A stretch of 64,000 nucleotides of DNA from Enemella dayhoffiae. Lineage in GTDB: Bacteria; Actinomycetota; Actinomycetes; Propionibacteriales; Propionibacteriaceae. The DNA lies in the NCBI RefSeq assembly GCF_002250625.1, contig NZ_NMVQ01000002.1, positions 62,001-126,000 on the forward strand. The letters run 5' to 3'. Both the position numbers and the translations under genes were made by a program. The notes below the pieces were generated by a model. That model saw nothing but the letters and a program-made list of their open reading frames with translations, was not told the DNA's origin and did not search any database. Positions 19,314 through 27,956 of the stretch are shown here, piece after piece. How positions within the stretch are numbered: the first letter of the stretch is position 1; every line of letters begins with the position of its first letter.

Positions 19314-19607
19314 ATGGTTGTGATCGGTCAGATCATCGACTTCGTGCTGCTTGCCTACATCGCGGTGCTGCTGGCCCGGATGGTGCTCAGCTGGGTGCCG
19401 ATGTTCGCCCCGGACTGGCGGCCCAGGGGGCCGCTGCTGGTGGTGGCGGAGGCGATCTACACCGTCACCGACCCGCCGCTGCGGGCGCTGCGCAAGGTGA
19501 TCCCACCGGTACGCATCGGGAACGCGATGCTCGACCTCGGCTTCATGGTGCTCTGGCTGGGCGTGATCCTGCTGCGCGCGGCGAACGCCCGCATCTTCTT
19601 CGCCTGA
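19314..19607 (+). CDS. YggT family membrane protein
   Basis: A 97-residue integral membrane protein with two hydrophobic segments, roughly residues 6-24 and 75-92, separated by a loop containing the family motif TDPPLRALRKVIPP and then RIGNAMLDLGF. YggT proteins are conserved between sepF and divIVA in actinobacteria and Firmicutes and are linked to division or osmotic stress; no enzymatic activity is known. ATG at 19314 with GGGAG about 9 nt upstream. Confidence 0.9.
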   Translation: MVVIGQIIDFVLLAYIAVLLARMVLSWVPMFAPDWRPRGPLLVVAEAIYTVTDPPLRALRKVIPPVRIGNAMLDLGFMVLWLGVILLRAANARIFFA

Positions 19608-19767
19608 GGGGCGCCGGAGGAGTGCCGCACCGGCGTTGCGAGGACCGGTTCGAGGGTTGTTCGACGTGTTGGGGTTGCTGATACGCTCGGTTCTCGAGGT
19701 ACCAGTGTGTTGCTCCTGCCCACCCGCCTGTTCGGTGAGTGCCGGCTCTGACTCTTTGAGGTGAACG

Positions 19768-20838
19768 ATGACCCTGACCCTGGACGAGGTTCGCAAGACG
19801 AAGTTCCACATGGCCCGCCGGACCGGTTACGAGGTGTCCGAGGTGGACCTCTTCGTCGACCGGGTCGAGGCATCCTTCGCCCAGCTGACCGAGGAGAACC
19901 AGTCCCTCAAGCAGCAGGTCGAGGCGCTCAAGCAGGCCCAGCAGAACGCCCAGAGCCAGCAGCGCAACGAGGACCGCTCCGAGCCCTCCAACGACGACCT
20001 GCGTCGTCAGCAGCAGCAACAGCAGCAGCAGCTCGCCGCCCAGCAGCAGAGCCAGCAGCCCGTCGGCGGCAAGGACGGCCAGAAGATCGTAGTCACCACC
20101 AGCGCCGAGGCCAGCCCGGCCGTGGTCCGGTTGGTCCAGCTCGCCACCGAGCAGGCGGAGAGCCTGGTCAACGAGGCAGAGGCCGACGCCAAGCGCAAGC
20201 TGGACGACGCCAACCAGAAGGCGCACCAGCTCACCACCGACGCCCGCACGCGGGCCGAGCGGGTCGAGTCCGAGGCCCGGGTGAACGCCGAGAAGATGAC
20301 CAACGAGGCGCAGGCCAGGGCCGCCGACCTGGATCGCCAGGTGGGCAGCCGGCGTACCGAGCTGCTCGCCGGCCTGGAGACCGAGCGCACCCAGCTGCAG
20401 CAGTCGGTCGCCCAGCTGCGCACCTTCGAGCAGCGTTACCGGCAGAACTTCACCGCCCAGCTGCGCCAGCAGATCCAGGCGATCGAGTCCGGCAACGTGG
20501 AGCCCGAGGACAAGCCGGCTGGCCTGGACCAGCCGCAGGGGCAGGCCCGCCGCGGGCACGTCGAGGACTCCCGGCCGCAGCAGCAGTCCCCGCAGGGTCA
20601 GGCCCAGCACGCCCACGCCCAGCAGGGACAGCACCAGCAGGGACAGCACCAGCAGGGACAGCACCAGCAGGGACAGCACCAGCAGGGACAGCACCAGCAG
20701 GGACAGCACCAGCAGGGACAGGGACTCAGCCAGCAGAGCCAGGGCCAGCAGGGTCAGCAGGGTCAGGGTCAGCAGTCCTCCAGCACCCCCCGACTGGACG
20801 CCCTCCTCGGCGACAACGGGCAGCAGCGCAACAGCTGA
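19768..20838 (+). CDS. divIVA: DivIVA/Wag31 polar growth scaffold with Q/H/G repeat tail
   Basis: A 356-residue DivIVA. The N-terminal membrane-curvature domain is clear (LDEVRKTKFHMARRTGYEVS, residues 5-24, then EVDLFVDRVEASFAQL). Long coiled coils follow (about 30-70 and 125-235), with a Gln-rich insert between them. After the coiled coil comes a low-complexity tail holding six GQHQQ repeats. In actinobacteria DivIVA marks poles and directs cell wall growth. It has GAGGTGA just upstream of the ATG, probably its own promoter in the 160-bp gap before it, and a strong terminator after it. Confidence 0.94.
   Translation: MTLTLDEVRKTKFHMARRTGYEVSEVDLFVDRVEASFAQLTEENQSLKQQVEALKQAQQNAQSQQRNEDRSEPSNDDLRRQQQQQQQQLAAQQQSQQPVGGKDGQKIVVTTSAEASPAVVRLVQLATEQAESLVNEAEADAKRKLDDANQKAHQLTTDARTRAERVESEARVNAEKMTNEAQARAADLDRQVGSRRTELLAGLETERTQLQQSVAQLRTFEQRYRQNFTAQLRQQIQAIESGNVEPEDKPAGLDQPQGQARRGHVEDSRPQQQSPQGQAQHAHAQQGQHQQGQHQQGQHQQGQHQQGQHQQGQHQQGQGLSQQSQGQQGQQGQGQQSSSTPRLDALLGDNGQQRNS
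20620..20709 (+). repeat. Six perfect 15-bp tandem repeats in divIVA
   Basis: The unit CAGCAGGGACAGCAC occurs six times in an unbroken array, with a partial seventh copy at 20710-20721. It encodes the repeating pentapeptide QQGQH in the DivIVA tail. All copies are identical, so the array is likely prone to slippage and to differ in length between isolates. Confidence 0.9.
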
Positions 20839-20861
20839 TCTCAACGCCACAACACATTCGT

Positions 20862-20890
20862 GAAGGGGCCCCGCGACGCGGGGCCCCTTC
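20862..20890 (+). terminator. Strong hairpin terminator after divIVA
   Basis: A perfect inverted repeat with arms GAAGGGGCCCCGC and GCGGGGCCCCTTC and a tiny loop lies 24 bp after the divIVA stop. No long U-run follows, as is common in high-GC actinobacteria. It closes the dcw cluster; TACTCT at 20894-20899 may be the -10 box of the next gene. Confidence 0.8.
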
Positions 20891-20940
20891 GTGTACTCTT
20901 CACCGGACACTGAGCCCCCGACCGTTCCAAGGAGCCATCG

Positions 20941-21621
20941 ATGCCCACTGCCAAGAAGGCCGCAGCAGCCGGTACGACGACGGCCAAGAAGACCAGTGGC
21001 GCGGCCAACGGACAGGGGACCACCAAGAAGAAGAGCACCGCCAGATCGAGCACCGCCAAGAGCGCCGAGCAGCCCACCGAGAAGGCCGCGGCGACGCAGG
21101 CGCCCGCCGCGGAGAAGACCCCGGCCAAGAAGGCGCCCGCCGCCAGGAAGGCACCGGCCAGGAAGGCCGCGGCACCCGCCGCCCCCGCACCGGCGGAGGA
21201 CACCCCGCGCAAGGTGGCCAGCAAGCCCTCGGAGTTCCCGGTACGCCCCGGCGAGGACAAGTGGACCAAGGCCGAGCTCGATGAGGTGCGCCAGGATCTG
21301 GCCAACGAGATCGTCAAGCACCGCCGGGCGATCGAACAGGCCGAGGCCGAGTTGCGCGCCCTGCTCTCCGACGGCGCCGACGGCGCGGGCCGGGACGCCG
21401 CCGACATCGGATCGGCCAACTTCGAACGCGACCAGGAGATGTCCCTGGCGGCCAGCGCCCGGGAGATGCTGAACCAGTCCGAGCAGGCGCTGCGACTGAT
21501 CGACCAGGGACTCTACGGCCGCTGCGAGAGCTGCGGTGACGCGATCGGCAAGGGGCGACTGCAGGTCTATCCGCGAGCGACCATGTGCGTGGCGTGCAAG
21601 CAGCGCCACGAGCGGCGATGA
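20941..21621 (+). CDS. TraR/DksA zinc-finger protein with H1-like Lys/Ala tail
   Basis: A 226-residue protein in two parts. Residues 1 to about 95 are a Lys/Ala/Pro/Thr-rich, histone H1-like basic region (AKKAPAARKAPARKAAAP). The C-terminal part resembles TraR/DksA: helical coiled coil (ELDEVRQDLANEIVKHRRAI) and then a four-cysteine zinc finger CESCGD...CVACKQ. DksA-type proteins bind the RNA polymerase secondary channel; the basic region suggests nucleic-acid contact. AAGGAG precedes the ATG. Its stop overlaps the lspA start, so the two may be cotranscribed. True DksA function is not established for this branch. Confidence 0.85.
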   Translation: MPTAKKAAAAGTTTAKKTSGAANGQGTTKKKSTARSSTAKSAEQPTEKAAATQAPAAEKTPAKKAPAARKAPARKAAAPAAPAPAEDTPRKVASKPSEFPVRPGEDKWTKAELDEVRQDLANEIVKHRRAIEQAEAELRALLSDGADGAGRDAADIGSANFERDQEMSLAASAREMLNQSEQALRLIDQGLYGRCESCGDAIGKGRLQVYPRATMCVACKQRHERR

Positions 21622-22184
21622 CCCCTGAACCCGTTTCCCGGCGGTCGGTGCGGATCCTCTTCACCGCCGTCGCGCTGGGCGGACTGACCCTGGACGTGCT
21701 GACCAAGGTGCTGGCGGTCCGCACCCTGCAACCGGGGGAGCCGGTCCCGCTGCTCGGTCAGGTGCTGCAGCTCTATCTGATCCGCAACCCCGGTGCCGCC
21801 TTCTCGATCGGCGAGGGGTTCACCTGGATCTTCACCTGCCTGGCCGTACTGGTCCTGGCGGGGTTGCTCCGCTTCGTCGTCCCGGCGGTACGCCACCGCG
21901 GCTGGGCCGTCGGGCTGGGCCTGGTGGTGGCCGGCATCACCGGCAACCTGATCGACCGGCTGGTCCGCCCGCCCGGCTTCGCCCGGGGGCACGTGGTGGA
22001 CTTCCTGATGCTGCCGTACTGGCCGGTGTTCAACGTCGCCGACATGTGCGTGGTCGGCGGCGCCATCTTGGTGCTGCTGATCTGGGTGGTCCGCGGGGTC
22101 GGCCACGACGGCACCGTCGAGCAGCGGGGCACCCGGAAGTCGCCGATCGGGGGCGAGGACGCGGCCCGGGAACCTCGGCCGTGA
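21618..22184 (+). CDS. lspA: Lipoprotein signal peptidase LspA
   Basis: A 188-residue membrane aspartyl protease that cleaves prolipoprotein signal peptides after lipidation. Four hydrophobic segments are seen. Family motifs are [21 protein letters not shown] with the first catalytic aspartate, and [12 protein letters not shown] with the second. The ATG at 21618 overlaps the upstream stop (ATGA), and the stop overlaps the next gene (GTGA). LivK in this window is a lipoprotein and a plausible substrate. Confidence 0.95.
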   Translation: MTPEPVSRRSVRILFTAVALGGLTLDVLTKVLAVRTLQPGEPVPLLGQVLQLYLIRNPGAAFSIGEGFTWIFTCLAVLVLAGLLRFVVPAVRHRGWAVGLGLVVAGITGNLIDRLVRPPGFARGHVVDFLMLPYWPVFNVADMCVVGGAILVLLIWVVRGVGHDGTVEQRGTRKSPIGGEDAAREPRP

Positions 22185-23110
22185 GCGGCCAGAACCGGGT
22201 GCTGCTGGTGCCCGACGGGCTGGAGGGTGAGCGCGTCGACGCCGCCGCGGCGCGGATGCTGGGTCTGTCCCGGAGCCGGGTGGCAGAGTTGGCCGCCGAC
22301 GGGCAGGTACGCCTGGACGGCGTACCTGTCTCGAAATCCGACCGGGTGCACGCGGGCGCGATGCTCGAGGTCGAGTTGCCGGACGCGAACCCCGGCGTAC
22401 CCGTCACCCCGCAGATGGTGGCCGGGGTGCGGATCGTGCACGACGACGCCGACATCGTGGTGGTGGACAAACCGGTCGGGGTCGCGGCACACCCCTCCCT
22501 GGGCTGGCACGGCCCCTCGGTCACCGAACATTTGGCCGGGGCGGGTTTCCGGATCTCCACCTCCGGCGCCCCGGAACGCCAGGGGGTGGTCCAGCGCCTC
22601 GACGTGGGCACCTCCGGGCTGATGGTGCTGGCCAAGAGCGAGCAGGCGTACACGGTGCTCAAGCAGGCCTTCCGCGACCGCACGGTCGACAAGACCTATC
22701 ACGCCGTGGTGCAGGGGCACCCGGACCCGTTCGACGGGACGATCGAGGCGCCGATCGGCCGCCATCCCGGGGCGGACTGGAAGATGGCGATCACCGCCGG
22801 TGGGCGCCACTCGGTGACCCACTACAAGACCCTCGAGGCGATGGTCGGGGCAACCCTGCTGGAGATCCACCTGGAGACCGGACGGACCCACCAGATCAGG
22901 GTCCACATGGCCGCGATCAAGCACCCCTGCGTCGGCGACCCCACCTACGGCGGGGATCCACGGCTGGCGGCCCGGCTCGGGTTGCAGCGGCAATGGCTGC
23001 ACGCGGTACGCCTGGGCTTCACCCATCCCGGCACGGGGGAGTACGCCGAGTTCTCCTCGGCGTATCCCGACGACCTGGCCGAGGCGCTGCACCTGCTCCG
23101 CGCGAGCTGA
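22181..23110 (+). CDS. RluA-family 23S rRNA pseudouridine synthase (RluD-like)
   Basis: A 309-residue pseudouridine synthase. It has an N-terminal S4 RNA-binding domain ([20 protein letters not shown], residues 17-36) and then the RluA catalytic domain with the active-site aspartate in [17 protein letters not shown] and the conserved KTYHAVVQG and [11 protein letters not shown]. RluC/RluD enzymes modify helix 69 and neighbouring sites of 23S rRNA; actinobacterial members next to lspA are usually labelled RluD, but the exact target cannot be read from sequence. The GTG start overlaps lspA by 4 nt. Confidence 0.92.
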   Translation: MSGQNRVLLVPDGLEGERVDAAAARMLGLSRSRVAELAADGQVRLDGVPVSKSDRVHAGAMLEVELPDANPGVPVTPQMVAGVRIVHDDADIVVVDKPVGVAAHPSLGWHGPSVTEHLAGAGFRISTSGAPERQGVVQRLDVGTSGLMVLAKSEQAYTVLKQAFRDRTVDKTYHAVVQGHPDPFDGTIEAPIGRHPGADWKMAITAGGRHSVTHYKTLEAMVGATLLEIHLETGRTHQIRVHMAAIKHPCVGDPTYGGDPRLAARLGLQRQWLHAVRLGFTHPGTGEYAEFSSAYPDDLAEALHLLRAS

Positions 23111-23123
23111 GCCCCCCGCGCCG

Positions 23124-23151
23124 CTGACCGAAAGGTCAACATTGCTAGGGT
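23124..23151 (+). promoter_or_regulatory. Leaderless promoter of pyk
   Basis: CTGACC (23124-23129), a 16-bp spacer, then TAGGGT (23146-23151), with the GTG of pyk exactly 7 nt further on. There is no ribosome site between them, so the transcript probably starts at the start codon. Confidence 0.6.
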
Positions 23152-23158
23152 CGGGTCT

Positions 23159-24616
23159 GTGCGGAGAGCAAAGATCGTGTGCACGCTGGGCCCGTCCACC
23201 GCGGGCGTCGAGCGACTGACCGAGCTGGTCCAGGCCGGCATGAACGTGGCCCGCTTCAACATGAGCCACGGCGACCATTCCGACCACGCGCGGACGTTGG
23301 CCGACCTGCGGCGAGCGGCGCAGAATGTGGGCCGCCCGGTCGGGCTGCTGGCCGACCTGCAGGGGCCGAAGATCCGACTCGGCCGGTTCGCCGAGGGCAA
23401 GGTCACCCTGGGCTACGGCGACCGGTTCACCATCACCACCGAGGACGTCGAGGGCGACGCGGCGCGCTGCTCGACCACCTTCAAGGGGCTGCCCGACGAC
23501 GTCAACCCCGGCGACACGATCCTGATCGACGACGGTCGGATCCAGCTGCGGGCCGAGTCGGTGAACGACACCGAGGTGGTCACCCGCGTGACCACCGGCG
23601 GCGCGGTGAGCAACAACAAGGGGATCAACCTGCCGGGGGTGGCGGTCAACGTGCCGGCGCTGACCGACAAGGACGTCGCCGACCTGCGCTGGGCCCTGCG
23701 CAACGGCTTCGACATGGTCGCGCTGTCGTTCGTCCGTTCCGCCGACGACGTGCAACTGGTGCACCAGGTGATGCGCGAGGAGGGCCGCCGGGTCCCGGTC
23801 ATCGCCAAGATCGAGAAGCCGCAGGCCGTCGCGGCGATCGACGAGATCGCGCACGCCTTCGACGCGATCATGGTCGCCCGCGGTGACCTCGGCGTGGAAC
23901 TGCCCCTGGAGGACGTGCCCTTGGTGCAGAAGCACATCATCACCACCTCCCGAAAGCTGGCCAAGCCGGTGATCGTCGCCACCCAGATGCTGGAGTCGAT
24001 GATCGACGCCCCCCGACCCACCCGGGCGGAGGCCTCCGACGTGGCCAACGCGGTCCTGGACGGGGCCGACGCGGTGATGCTGTCGGGGGAGACCTCGGTC
24101 GGGCACTTCCCGATCGTGGCCGTGCAGACGATGGCCCGGATCGTGGTGAAGACCGAGTCCACCGGGATGGAGCGGATCGCCACCATCGACTGGGATCCGC
24201 ACACCACAGGCGGGGTGATCTCCAAGGCGGCGATGGAGGTCGGGCAGCGGCTCGGCGCCAAGTTCCTGGTCGCGTTCACCAAGTCCGGGGACACCGCCCG
24301 ACGGCTGGCCCGGCTCCGCTCGCCGCTGCCGGTGCTGGTGTTCACCCCCGAGGACAAGACCCGGCAGATGCTCACCCTGGTCTGGGGGGTGCAGAGCTTC
24401 CACATCCCCGAGGTGGACACCACCGATGAGATGGTGCGCCTGGTCGACAAGGCGCTGGTCGAGTCGGGTCGCGTCGCCTTTGGGGACAAGGTGGTGATCG
24501 TGGCCGGTTCACCGGTCGGCATCCCCGGCAAGACGAACGCCCTGCGGGTGCACAAGATCCAGCCGCCGACGGCCGAGATGACCGGTGGGAAGGACGACTG
24601 GGACGGGGAGATCTGA
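23159..24616 (+). CDS. pyk: Pyruvate kinase
   Basis: A 485-residue pyruvate kinase, converting phosphoenolpyruvate and ADP to pyruvate and ATP at the end of glycolysis. Seen are the N-terminal RRAKIVCTLGPST, GMNVARFNMSHG, LLADLQGPKIRLG, the active-site signature VIAKIEKPQAV with the catalytic lysine, MVARGDLGVELP, and the C-terminal allosteric domain. Full length. The GTG start lacks a ribosome site but is 7 nt after a -10 box, suggesting leaderless translation. The pyk, tRNA and ANTAR regulator order is shared with many actinobacteria. Confidence 0.96.
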   Translation: MRRAKIVCTLGPSTAGVERLTELVQAGMNVARFNMSHGDHSDHARTLADLRRAAQNVGRPVGLLADLQGPKIRLGRFAEGKVTLGYGDRFTITTEDVEGDAARCSTTFKGLPDDVNPGDTILIDDGRIQLRAESVNDTEVVTRVTTGGAVSNNKGINLPGVAVNVPALTDKDVADLRWALRNGFDMVALSFVRSADDVQLVHQVMREEGRRVPVIAKIEKPQAVAAIDEIAHAFDAIMVARGDLGVELPLEDVPLVQKHIITTSRKLAKPVIVATQMLESMIDAPRPTRAEASDVANAVLDGADAVMLSGETSVGHFPIVAVQTMARIVVKTESTGMERIATIDWDPHTTGGVISKAAMEVGQRLGAKFLVAFTKSGDTARRLARLRSPLPVLVFTPEDKTRQMLTLVWGVQSFHIPEVDTTDEMVRLVDKALVESGRVAFGDKVVIVAGSPVGIPGKTNALRVHKIQPPTAEMTGGKDDWDGEI

Positions 24617-24658
24617 CCCGGGCGATCTGAGGCGGGCGTACGCCGCCGGATGAGTGAG

Positions 24659-24743
24659 TACCGAGGAGGGGATTCGAACCCCTAAGGCCGATCAAGGCCA
24701 GACGGGTTTGAGCCGTCCGCGTATACCGTTCCGCCACCTCGGC
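24659..24743 (-). tRNA. tRNA-Leu (anticodon CAA)
   Basis: An 85-nt class II tRNA on the minus strand. The acceptor stem pairs GCCGAGG with CCTCGGT, the anticodon stem-loop is GACGG-CTCAAAC-CCGTC giving anticodon CAA (reads UUG), a long variable arm follows, and the T arm is GGGGTTCGAATCCCC. CCA is not encoded. The first pair of the acceptor stem reads as G-U. Leucine type II structure is clear. Confidence 0.95.
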
Positions 24744-24853
24744 AAGGTGCTGATCCACTCTAGCGGGTCGGTTCCGAAATCTCATCCTGAAACCAGGGGC
24801 CGGCGACCCGTCGTGCTTTGCGCAAGCGTCCATCGACAGGGGAGAATCACAAG

Positions 24854-25486
24854 GTGACCGAGAACAGCTCCGCAGAGAAGTCCACGCCCTCCGGGGCATC
24901 CTCCCGCCCCCGGGTCCTGGTGGCCGAGGACGAGGCGTTGATCCGCCTGGACCTGGTCGAGTTGCTCGACGAGCAGGGCTACCAGATCGTCGGCGAGGCC
25001 GCCGACGGCGAGGCCGCGGTGGAGATGGCCCGCGAACTCAAACCGGACCTGGTGGTGATGGACGTCAAGATGCCCAAGCAGGACGGCATCACCGCCGCCC
25101 AGATCATCGCCGAGGAGCGGATCGCGCCGGTGGTCATGCTGACCGCGTTCAGCCAGCGCGAGCTGGTGGAGCGGGCGCGCGAGGCCGGGGCGATGGCCTA
25201 CGTGGTGAAGCCGTTCGACGCCTCCGACGTGGTGCCGGCGATCGAGATCGCGATGGCCCGCTATGCCGAGATCCGCGCGGTGGAGGAGGAGGTCTCCGAC
25301 CTCGAGGAGCGGCTCGCCTCCCGCAAGGCGGTCGACCAGGCCAAGGGGCTGTTGCAGCAGCAGTTCAAGATGAGCGAACCCGAGGCGTTCCGCTGGATCC
25401 AGAAGAGCGCCATGGACATGCGCAAGTCGATGCGCGAGGTCGCCGAGGGCGTCATCGACCTGGCCAACAAGAACAAGAAGAAGTAG
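24854..25486 (+). CDS. pdtaR: ANTAR-domain response regulator (PdtaR-like)
   Basis: A 210-residue two-domain regulator. After a short disordered start, the receiver domain has the phosphorylation region VLVAEDEALIRLDL, the acceptor aspartate in DLVVMDVKMPKQDG, and the conserved lysine in AYVVKPFDASD. The C-terminal ANTAR RNA-binding domain is visible as SRKAVDQAKGLLQQQFKMSEPEAFRWIQKSA. ANTAR proteins act by antitermination on hairpin-containing leaders. In M. tuberculosis PdtaR is likewise encoded between pyk and polA. GTG at 24854 lies 8 nt after GGGGAGAA. The hairpin between livK and livH is a conceivable target, as inference. Confidence 0.93.
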   Translation: MTENSSAEKSTPSGASSRPRVLVAEDEALIRLDLVELLDEQGYQIVGEAADGEAAVEMARELKPDLVVMDVKMPKQDGITAAQIIAEERIAPVVMLTAFSQRELVERAREAGAMAYVVKPFDASDVVPAIEIAMARYAEIRAVEEEVSDLEERLASRKAVDQAKGLLQQQFKMSEPEAFRWIQKSAMDMRKSMREVAEGVIDLANKNKKK

Positions 25487-25523
25487 TCGGTCCGCTCAAT
25501 ACCTCAACCGCGTTCGGACACGA

Positions 25524-25561
25524 TTGCGCATCGGTTTGCGCAACCGTTGTGACAATTTGTC
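25524..25561 (+). promoter_or_regulatory. Two palindromes in the livK upstream region
   Basis: TTGCGCA-TCGGTT-TGCGCAA (25524-25543) is a perfect inverted repeat, and GACAA-T-TTGTC (25551-25561) is a second one immediately after. They lie in the 203-bp region before livK, a usual place for regulators of amino acid uptake. I cannot name the binding proteins, and no clear -35/-10 pair is placed. Confidence 0.45.
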
Positions 25562-25689
25562 CGAATAGGTAACGACTGCGTATCAACCCCGTCGCGTCCC
25601 TCGCCTCAGACCCGTTTATGGGTCCTACTGTTCTCACGTCTCGAAACAGCGCCCGCCAGCGTCGCGGGGCTCAGACCAGGAGGACACAC

Positions 25690-26913
25690 GTGAACCGTCG
25701 GATGATGATCGCAGGGGCAACCCTGCTGGCGGCCTCGCTCGCCGTGACCGCGTGCGGGAACCGCGCCGAGACCGGGGGCGGCGGCAACACCGGAGGCGGC
25801 GGGGGAGCGAGCAAGACGGTGAAGATCGGCGTGATCGCACCGTTGTCCGGCGACCTCTCCGCACTGGGCCTTGGAATCCGCAACTCCGTCGACCTGGCCA
25901 TCCAGGAGGCGAACAAGAACGGCACCATTCCCGGTGTGAAGCTCGAGCTGGCCGCCGAGGACGACGAGGCCAAGCCCGACACCGGCAAGAACGCCGCAAC
26001 CAAGCTGACCAGTGACGAAAAGGTCGTTGCCGCCGTCGGCCCGCTGAACTCCTCGGTCGGCCAGGCCGTGCAGCCGGTCTTCCAGAGCGCGGGCGTGACC
26101 CTGATCTCGCCGGCCAACACCAACCCGACCCTGACCAAGGGTGCGGACCTGAAGAGCCCGAAGCGGACCTACGACAACTACTTCCGCACCTGCACCACCG
26201 ACGCGATCCAGGGTCCGTTCGCGGCCAAGTATCTGCTCGGCGCCGGGATCAAGGAAGTCGCCACCATCCACGACAAGAAGTCCTACGGCCAGGGCCTCGT
26301 CTCCGCGTTCACCGAGGCGTTCACCGCCGGTGGTGGCAAGGTCACCGCCGCGGAGACCATCAACCCCGACGACAAGGACTTCTCGGCGGTCATCTCCAAG
26401 GTGAAGGCGTCCAACCCGAAGGGTGTCTACTACGGCGGCGAATACCCGCAGGCCGGCCCGCTGTCGCAGCAGATGAAGGGCGCCGGGCTGAACGTGCCGC
26501 TGATGGGCGGCGACGGCATCTACGACCCGAAGTACATCTCGCTGGCCGGCCCGAACTCCAACGGTGACCTGTCCACCTCGGTCGGTGCCCCGACCGAGAA
26601 GCTCGACTCGGCGAAGAAGTTCATCGACGCCTACAAGGCTGCCGGCTTCAAGGAGCCCTACGGTGCCTACGGTGCCTACTCCTATGACGCCGCGAACGCC
26701 ATCATCGAGGGCCTGAAGACCTCGATGAAGGACGCCAAGGACGCCAAGTCGGCCCGCAAGGACACCATCGCCGCGGTCGGCAAGGTCGACTTCAACGGCG
26801 CCACCGGCAAGGTCGCCTTCGACGAGTTCGGTGACTCCAAGGCCCGCATCCTCACCGTCTACAAGGTCAGCGGCGGCCAGTGGGCCGCTGACAAGACCGA
26901 GGACTTCAAGTAG
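25690..26913 (+). CDS. livK: Branched-chain amino acid ABC transporter substrate-binding lipoprotein
   Basis: A 407-residue periplasmic-binding type 1 protein. The GTG at 25690 is preceded by AGGAGG and gives a lipoprotein signal: NRRMM, a hydrophobic core, and the lipobox LAVTAC with the lipidated cysteine near residue 20. A Gly-rich linker follows, then the receptor family start (VKIGVIAPLSGDLSALGLGI) and characteristic NAATKLTSDEKVVAAVGPL. It captures leucine/isoleucine/valine or related compounds outside the membrane for LivHMGF. It is separated from livH by 101 bp with a hairpin. Confidence 0.94.
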   Translation: MNRRMMIAGATLLAASLAVTACGNRAETGGGGNTGGGGGASKTVKIGVIAPLSGDLSALGLGIRNSVDLAIQEANKNGTIPGVKLELAAEDDEAKPDTGKNAATKLTSDEKVVAAVGPLNSSVGQAVQPVFQSAGVTLISPANTNPTLTKGADLKSPKRTYDNYFRTCTTDAIQGPFAAKYLLGAGIKEVATIHDKKSYGQGLVSAFTEAFTAGGGKVTAAETINPDDKDFSAVISKVKASNPKGVYYGGEYPQAGPLSQQMKGAGLNVPLMGGDGIYDPKYISLAGPNSNGDLSTSVGAPTEKLDSAKKFIDAYKAAGFKEPYGAYGAYSYDAANAIIEGLKTSMKDAKDAKSARKDTIAAVGKVDFNGATGKVAFDEFGDSKARILTVYKVSGGQWAADKTEDFK

Positions 26914-26938
26914 GCCTGATCGGTCAGCAGACCACGCC

Positions 26939-26973
26939 AGCGAGGGCGGGGAGCGATCCTCTTCGCCCTCGCT
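26939..26973 (+). terminator. Hairpin between livK and livH (partial terminator or mRNA stabiliser)
   Basis: Perfect 10-bp arms AGCGAGGGCG (26939-26948) and CGCCCTCGCT (26964-26973) around a 15-nt loop. Such structures after a binding-protein gene commonly reduce read-through so that the receptor is made in excess over the membrane parts. Confidence 0.65.
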
Positions 26974-27014
26974 TTGGTCGGTCGGCAGCCGGTCGAAAGG
27001 AGTAACAAACCTCC

Positions 27015-27952
<938 letters not shown>

Positions 27953-27956
<4 letters not shown>

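Noticed and set aside
20620-20721. CRISPR-like array in divIVA
   Set aside because: The repeats are contiguous with no spacers, in frame, and encode a peptide repeat.
21773-24403. Minus-strand open frame of 876 codons opposite lspA, rluD and pyk
   Set aside because: It is antisense to well-conserved genes, has a His/Gly/Arg-rich composition typical of GC-rich shadow frames, and no start site or family motif.
24659-24743. tRNA-Leu as a phage attachment site
   Set aside because: No integrase, no repeated tRNA 3' end and no phage-like genes are found nearby.
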